From positions 3,472,001 to 3,536,000 of the forward strand of contig NZ_JARUND010000002.1 in NCBI RefSeq assembly GCF_036898825.1: a stretch of DNA of 64,000 bases, read 5' to 3'. Made by a program: the position numbers and the translations under genes. The notes beneath the pieces are model-generated. The model ran no database searches. It was given only the letters and a program-made list of their open reading frames with translations, and was not told the DNA's origin. Positions within the stretch are counted from its first letter, which is position 1. Every line of letters begins with the position of its first letter. This document shows, piece by piece, positions 59,041 through 64,000 of this stretch. Origin of the DNA: Streptomyces sp. B21-083. Its GTDB lineage: Bacteria > Actinomycetota > Actinomycetes > Streptomycetales > Streptomycetaceae.

Positions 59041-60411
59041 ATGCCGACCTGCCCGAACGGACACCAGTCGGGTTCCGACGACTGGTGCGAGGTCTGCGGT
59101 CACCGCATGGCCGGTGCCGTACCCCCGCCCCCGCCGCCACCCCCGGCGCCCGGTTACGCCTACCCGCCGCCGGGTTCCGCCACCGGTGCGCCCGGCAGCC
59201 GCTCGCACCTGTCCGCCGTACCGGACGCCGAGCAGGAGCTGTGCCCGCAGTGCCGCACCCCGCGTGAGGGGGGCGCTCCGTTCTGCGAGGAGTGCCGGTG
59301 GAACTTCCTGACGAACACGGCGACCTCGTACACCCCGGCCGCCCCGCGCCCGCCGGCGCCCGGACCGGGCCAGGGGTACGGAGGGGGCCCCGGTGGCGCG
59401 GGTCCCGGCCAGCGCTTCCAGCCTCCGCCGCCCAGCCCGGCGGGACCGTCCTACGGCGGCGGCGGTGACGGGTACGACTACCAGAGCTCGCGCCCGTCGC
59501 AGATCAACCGCCCCGCCGAGCCGATCCCGCCCTTCGGCGGCGACCCGTCCCGCCCGGTCCCCCCGCCGCCCGGGCCCACCCCTGGTGGCCCCGGAGGTCC
59601 TGGCGGTACGTCCCCCGGCGGCCCGCAGGGTTACCCGCCCGCCGGACCCGGACCCGGCGGATCGCAGGGATATCCGCCGCCCGGTCCCGCCGTCACCTCC
59701 GGCGGGCCCCAGGGATACCAGCCGCCCGGTGGTGCTCCGCAGGCCTTCCAGCCGTCCAATCCGCCCTTCCCGCCCGCGTTCCCGCAGGAGACGGGTCGGC
59801 CCGGTGGTCCGCAGTCCGGTCCCGGCGGCGGCTTCGGCGGCGGTGACGACGACTGGGTGATCTCCCCGCCCTCCGGCGGCCCGGGCGGACAGCCCGGCCC
59901 GCCCTCTCCGGCCGGCGGGGGCTACGGCTATCCACAGCCCGGCCCCACCCAGGCCCCGCCCTCCCCGGGCGGCGGCTACGGCTACGGCCAGCAGCAACAG
60001 CAGCCGCTGACCTGGTCCGCGACGATCGGCCCGGACCGCGAGTACTTCATGGCGATGATGCAGCGCTCCGGCCCCGAGGCCGCGGGGCTGAACCTGCCCG
60101 CGTACTCGCCGGAGCAGCGGCGCCCGCTCACCGGCAACCAGATCACGATCGGCCGCCGTCGTCACTCCACGGGCGAGTCCCCGGACATCGACCTGGCGGT
60201 GCCGCCGGAGGACCCGGGCGTCTCGCACCAGCACGCGGTGCTGGTCCAGCAGCCCGACGGCAGCTGGGCGGTCGTCGACCAGAACTCGACGAACGGCACG
60301 ACGGTCAACAACTCCGAGGAGCCCATCCAGCCCTTCGTCCCCGTACCGCTGCAGGACGGCGACCGGGTGCACGTGGGCGCGTGGACGACGATCACGATCC
60401 GCCGGGGATAG
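59041..60411 (+). CDS. FHA-domain protein with zinc ribbons and Pro/Gly linker
   Basis: A 456-residue protein. N-terminal zinc sites: Cys4, His8, Cys16, Cys19 and Cys68, 71, 82, 85. A long Pro/Gly/Gln-rich disordered region (about 95-325) leads to a C-terminal FHA domain with the phosphothreonine-binding residues in TIGRRR, VSHQHA and NSTNGT. FHA domains read phosphothreonine, so it is the natural reader for PknG targets or for PknG itself. Unlike GarA/OdhI (about 140-160 residues) it is long and lacks the short N-terminal TT motif. It ends 30 bp from the convergent methyltransferase gene. Confidence 0.9.
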   Translation: MPTCPNGHQSGSDDWCEVCGHRMAGAVPPPPPPPPAPGYAYPPPGSATGAPGSRSHLSAVPDAEQELCPQCRTPREGGAPFCEECRWNFLTNTATSYTPAAPRPPAPGPGQGYGGGPGGAGPGQRFQPPPPSPAGPSYGGGGDGYDYQSSRPSQINRPAEPIPPFGGDPSRPVPPPPGPTPGGPGGPGGTSPGGPQGYPPAGPGPGGSQGYPPPGPAVTSGGPQGYQPPGGAPQAFQPSNPPFPPAFPQETGRPGGPQSGPGGGFGGGDDDWVISPPSGGPGGQPGPPSPAGGGYGYPQPGPTQAPPSPGGGYGYGQQQQQPLTWSATIGPDREYFMAMMQRSGPEAAGLNLPAYSPEQRRPLTGNQITIGRRRHSTGESPDIDLAVPPEDPGVSHQHAVLVQQPDGSWAVVDQNSTNGTTVNNSEEPIQPFVPVPLQDGDRVHVGAWTTITIRRG

Positions 60412-60441
60412 ACCAGCAACAGGGCGGCGGCAGGGCCGCGG

Positions 60442-61437
60442 TCAGCCGGGGAGGGGCCAGGCGTACGGACCCGTGGGTTCGTCGAGCCAGGCCCACTCCT
60501 GGTCGCCGCTGACGGTGATCCCGTACCGCTCCCGTACCGGACGGTCCTCGCGCTCCCACAGTGCGTAGGCCTCCTGCGGGTCCAGGCTGCCCCGGGTGAG
60601 CGCCAGCAGGAACCCGAACAGTTCGTGATCGCGCGTCCGGGCCGGGAGTGCGCCCAGGCGTGGGATGTCCGGCTCGGGCCTGCTCTCCCCGCGCAACGGC
60701 ACGAAGTAGGCGGACGTGTGCAGGAAGCGGCCCTCGGCATGTTCCGCGTCGATGACCGTGAGGGCGGCCAGCCCGGTGGCGAACGGCGTCAGGACGCGGG
60801 CGCCGGGACGGCACTGGGCGAGCCACGCGCGCGGGACCGAGGTGAGAGTGCAGGTCGCGATGATCCGGTCGAAGGGAGCACGCTCGGGCACTCCTCTGGC
60901 GCCGTCGCCGGTGACGACGACCGGATGGTGGCCGGCGGCGGCCAGATGCCGGCGGGCCGACTCGGTGATCTCCGGATCCAGATCCACCGTCGTGACATAC
61001 GCGTCGCCGAGGCGGTGGGCGAGCAGCGCCGCGTTGTATCCCGTACCGGCGCCGATCTCCAGGACGTGGTGCCCGTCCTCGACCTCCAGTTCGGCGAGCA
61101 TCATGGCCATGAGCGAGGGCTGGCTGCTGGAGGAGACCAGCTCGCCGTCGCGGATCCGGGTCGCGAGCGGCGCGTCCGTGTAGGCGCCGCGCATCCACCT
61201 CTCACGCGTACGAGCATCGGGACTCTCGCCCCACAGCCGCTGCCGGCCGGACACGGCACCGGCGTAGTAGTACGGCACGAAGAGGTGCCGCGGCACCGCC
61301 TCGAACGCCTCCCGCCAGGCCGGATCACCGTCCCAGGCCCCGCTCGCCTCGATCACCCGCACGAGTTCCGCCCGCGCCGAGGCGGCGAGGTCGCCGAGGT
61401 CGTCGTCCCTGCCCTTGTGGACAGCGTGCGCTCTCAT
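60442..61437 (-). CDS. PCMT-like SAM-dependent methyltransferase
   Basis: A 331-residue protein similar to protein-L-isoaspartate O-methyltransferase. The N-terminal segment (AFEAVPRHLFVPYYY) and SSSSQPSLMAMML align with the PCMT substrate region; the SAM site is VLEIGAGTGYNAALLA. The C-terminal about 120 residues (DIPRLGALPARTRDHELFGFLLA ...) are specific to an actinobacterial subgroup, often involved in peptide or protein tailoring or repair. ATG at 61437 fits the family. It is divergent from the haemoglobin gene. Confidence 0.87.
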   Translation of the reverse strand: MRAHAVHKGRDDDLGDLAASARAELVRVIEASGAWDGDPAWREAFEAVPRHLFVPYYYAGAVSGRQRLWGESPDARTRERWMRGAYTDAPLATRIRDGELVSSSSQPSLMAMMLAELEVEDGHHVLEIGAGTGYNAALLAHRLGDAYVTTVDLDPEITESARRHLAAAGHHPVVVTGDGARGVPERAPFDRIIATCTLTSVPRAWLAQCRPGARVLTPFATGLAALTVIDAEHAEGRFLHTSAYFVPLRGESRPEPDIPRLGALPARTRDHELFGFLLALTRGSLDPQEAYALWEREDRPVRERYGITVSGDQEWAWLDEPTGPYAWPLPG

Positions 61438-61565
61438 ACGTCCACTGTCCTGCGCCCCGGGCCGGGGCGCGAGCGCCGATCCCGGCCGAAGCGGAACCGG
61501 CCGCTCGGTGTGGCCCGTAGGGGGTGGTCCTAGGTCTTGAGTCCTCGGTCGGTCCGTCTGAGACC

Positions 61566-61979
61566 ATGGGTGACGTGAAAGAGATTCCGCGCGGCACGCT
61601 TCAGGAGCAGACCTTCTACGAGCAGGTCGGCGGCGACGAGACCTTCCGTCGCCTCGTGCACCGGTTCTACGAGGGTGTCGCCGAGGACCCGCTGCTGCGG
61701 CCCATGTATCCGGAGGAGGACCTGGGCCCGGCCGAGGAGCGGTTCACGCTGTTCCTGATCCAGTACTGGGGCGGCCCCACGACGTACAGCGAGAACCGCG
61801 GCCACCCCCGGCTGCGGATGCGCCACGCCCCCTTCGCCGTCGACCGGGCGGCGCACGACGCGTGGCTCAAGCACATGCGCGTCGCTGTCGAGGAACTCGG
61901 CCTCTCCGAGGAGCACGAGCGGACGCTGTGGAACTACCTGACGTACGCGGCGGCCTCGATGGTGAACACAGAGGGCTGA
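61566..61979 (+). CDS. Group II truncated haemoglobin
   Basis: A 137-residue haem protein of the 2-on-2 globin fold. It shows TFYEQVGGDETFRRLVHRFYEGV (region about 17-39), PMYPEEDL, QYWGGP and RMRHAPF with the proximal His. Group II globins bind oxygen and may detoxify NO or peroxide or deliver O2 to the respiratory chain. ATG at 61566 was chosen by family length; the RBS is weak and GTG 61575 is an alternative. The upstream 128 bp separate it from the divergent methyltransferase. Confidence 0.9.
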   Translation: MGDVKEIPRGTLQEQTFYEQVGGDETFRRLVHRFYEGVAEDPLLRPMYPEEDLGPAEERFTLFLIQYWGGPTTYSENRGHPRLRMRHAPFAVDRAAHDAWLKHMRVAVEELGLSEEHERTLWNYLTYAAASMVNTEG

Positions 61980-62029
61980 AGGCTGAGTACTGAGGGCTGC
62001 GGAGTGACGGCTGAGGGCCGCGCACACCC

Positions 62030-62704
62030 TCAGCGGACACTGACGTCCAGTGCCCCGAGTCCCGCTCTGCGTACGGCGATCGAGCCGTACGGCGTGCGCA
62101 GCCGCAGCCAGGCCCCCGCCGAGACCAGCGCCGGCGGCTCCTCGCCGGCCGGCCGCAGGAACCCCAGGGACTGCGCCGCGTGCACAGCCCGCACCGGCAG
62201 GGGAGTGTCCCCCACCGTCCGGGTCCAGATCTCGCGCCCGATCCGGTCGAGTTCGGCTCGGGTACGCAGCTCGGCCGTCAACTCCTGCGTACGGGACCGG
62301 AATTCCGCGACCGCTGCGGCGACCATGGCGCGCAGCGCGTCCGGTGCGGGCAGACCGGGCTCCGGTCGCCAGCCGCCGCGCGGGGGCAGCACCCCGGCCC
62401 AGGGCGGGCCGGTCACGGCGCCGGGGACGGTGAAGGTGGCGGCCGACTCGTCCACCGTCTCCAGGAGTTCACCGGCCGACACGGTGGCGTCGAGGGCGAC
62501 GTCCAGCCCGTTCTCGTAGGGCTTGGCGAGCCGGGCCGTACGGATCGCGAGGACCTCGAAGGACGGGGGCCGCCCGAACACGGCGAGGGTGGTCCCGGCC
62601 GCCTGGAGGCGCACCGCTGCCCCACGGTCGTAGTGGAGCAGCCGGGCGAGGAAGGCGGCGAGGTCTGCCGTCTCCCCCTCGTCGGCGAGGTGCAGGACCG
62701 TCAT
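62030..62704 (-). CDS. Hypothetical protein, conserved-looking
   Basis: A 224-residue soluble protein with no motif I can name. It starts MTVLHLADEGETADLAAFLARLLHYD and ends with a beta-rich segment. The ATG overlaps the thioesterase stop (ATGA), so it is the third gene of an ettA-thioesterase-unknown operon. It is probably cytoplasmic and related to translation or lipid turnover only by location. Confidence 0.72.
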   Translation of the reverse strand: MTVLHLADEGETADLAAFLARLLHYDRGAAVRLQAAGTTLAVFGRPPSFEVLAIRTARLAKPYENGLDVALDATVSAGELLETVDESAATFTVPGAVTGPPWAGVLPPRGGWRPEPGLPAPDALRAMVAAAVAEFRSRTQELTAELRTRAELDRIGREIWTRTVGDTPLPVRAVHAAQSLGFLRPAGEEPPALVSAGAWLRLRTPYGSIAVRRAGLGALDVSVR

Positions 62705-63138
62705 GCGGCGACGGCCCCGCCCTCTTCGCCGGCCTTCACATCAGCCTTGTCATCGTCCATGTACTCCTCCAGGAACTCCCGCTCCTCGGAGGTGATACGG
62801 CGCGGACGTTGCGTCGCGAAGTCGAACGGCACGACCACCGTCGAGGCCTGGACGTACACCTGGTCCGGGTCCTTGACCTCGTAGGTGAGCGTGAAGGACG
62901 CCGCTCTTATCCGCGAGACCCACAACTCGATGTCCACGGGCGCGTGCCGGTGGACCAGCTGCCTCTTGTAGTCGATCTCGTGGCGCGCCACCACGGACCC
63001 CTGCTGGAAATCCTTGTCCGGGCGGAACAGGAAGTCGATACGGGCTTCCTCCAGGTAGCGGAGGAAGACCACGTTGTTGACGTGGCCGTACGCGTCCATG
63101 TCCGCCCAGCGCAGCGGGCAGCGGTAGATGTGCCGCAA
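62701..63138 (-). CDS. Acyl-CoA thioesterase (hotdog fold, 4HBT type)
   Basis: A 145-residue single-hotdog thioesterase. The catalytic region is RWADMDAYGHVNNVVFLRYLEEAR with the conserved Asp. Such enzymes hydrolyse acyl-CoA or 4-hydroxybenzoyl-CoA-like esters. The start is likely TTG at 63138 (LRHIYRCPLRW), with GGGG about 8 nt upstream, 2 nt after the ettA stop; upstream in-frame codons lie inside ettA. The C-terminal tail is Glu/Lys/Ala-rich. Coupled to both neighbours. Confidence 0.85.
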   Translation of the reverse strand: MRHIYRCPLRWADMDAYGHVNNVVFLRYLEEARIDFLFRPDKDFQQGSVVARHEIDYKRQLVHRHAPVDIELWVSRIRAASFTLTYEVKDPDQVYVQASTVVVPFDFATQRPRRITSEEREFLEEYMDDDKADVKAGEEGGAVAA

Positions 63139-63140
63139 GA

Positions 63141-64000
<860 letters not shown>

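Overview
The window is about 72 percent GC, with strong third-position GC bias, GTG/TTG starts, ATGA gene overlaps, a mycothiol-type thioredoxin-fold gene, a chitosan-sugar (csn) operon, a Nur box and a PknG-type kinase. Together these point to the core chromosome of a Streptomyces. No tRNA, rRNA, CRISPR array, prophage or secondary-metabolite cluster was seen.

Layout. 1-5342: amino-acid permease, membrane Ser/Thr kinase, an LPRTG-tailed surface protein and the biotin transporter BioY. 5748-12661: a sulfur-scavenging locus. It has two candidate cysteine-type leader peptides, a ROK regulator, a sulfonate-type ABC transporter, a flavin monooxygenase and a TauD-type dioxygenase, and it ends at a strong terminator. 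12661-13323: a broken Fe-superoxide dismutase gene (sodF) behind an intact Nur-type operator. 13530-22486: zinc-ribbon protein, Rv2466c-like protein, aminopeptidase N, a wHTH/nuclease-like protein, serine hydrolase, Tat-exported phosphoesterase and NUDIX enzyme. 22824-31827: large secreted subtilase, ECF sigma factor with membrane partner, asd and a second aminopeptidase N. 31960-32198 looks like a small non-autonomous mobile element. 32222-42451: EamA/MarR pair, malQ with a small coupled ORF, a PadR/ABC-exporter operon carrying a 164-bp tandem triplication, HNH nuclease and MscS channel. 42529-49445: csnR-E-F-G-H-K for glucosamine-oligosaccharide uptake. 49459-60411: a seven-gene PknG module (four-TM GlnX-like protein, membrane-anchored GlnH-like sensor, unknown helical protein, PknG kinase, PP2C phosphatase, VWA protein, FHA protein). 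60442-64000: PCMT-like methyltransferase, truncated haemoglobin and an ettA-thioesterase-unknown operon cut by the window end.

How the genes work together. The sulfur locus reads as import of an organosulfonate or sulfone followed by oxidative release of sulfite, with expression probably tuned through translation of cysteine-containing leader ORFs. The csn operon imports, processes and phosphorylates glucosamine oligomers under its own ROK repressor. The PknG module resembles the mycobacterial/corynebacterial GlnX-GlnH-PknG amino-acid sensing pathway, here with its own phosphatase, phospho-reader and VWA partner.

Most striking observations: (i) the in-operon 164-bp triplication that makes two 55-residue mini-ORFs in front of an exporter permease; (ii) the enlarged PknG module with zinc ribbons on kinase, phosphatase and FHA reader; (iii) decay of sodF behind an intact operator; (iv) two leader ORFs with structured downstream RNA in one sulfur locus; (v) a kinase C-terminus encoded inside a perfect 21-bp inverted repeat.
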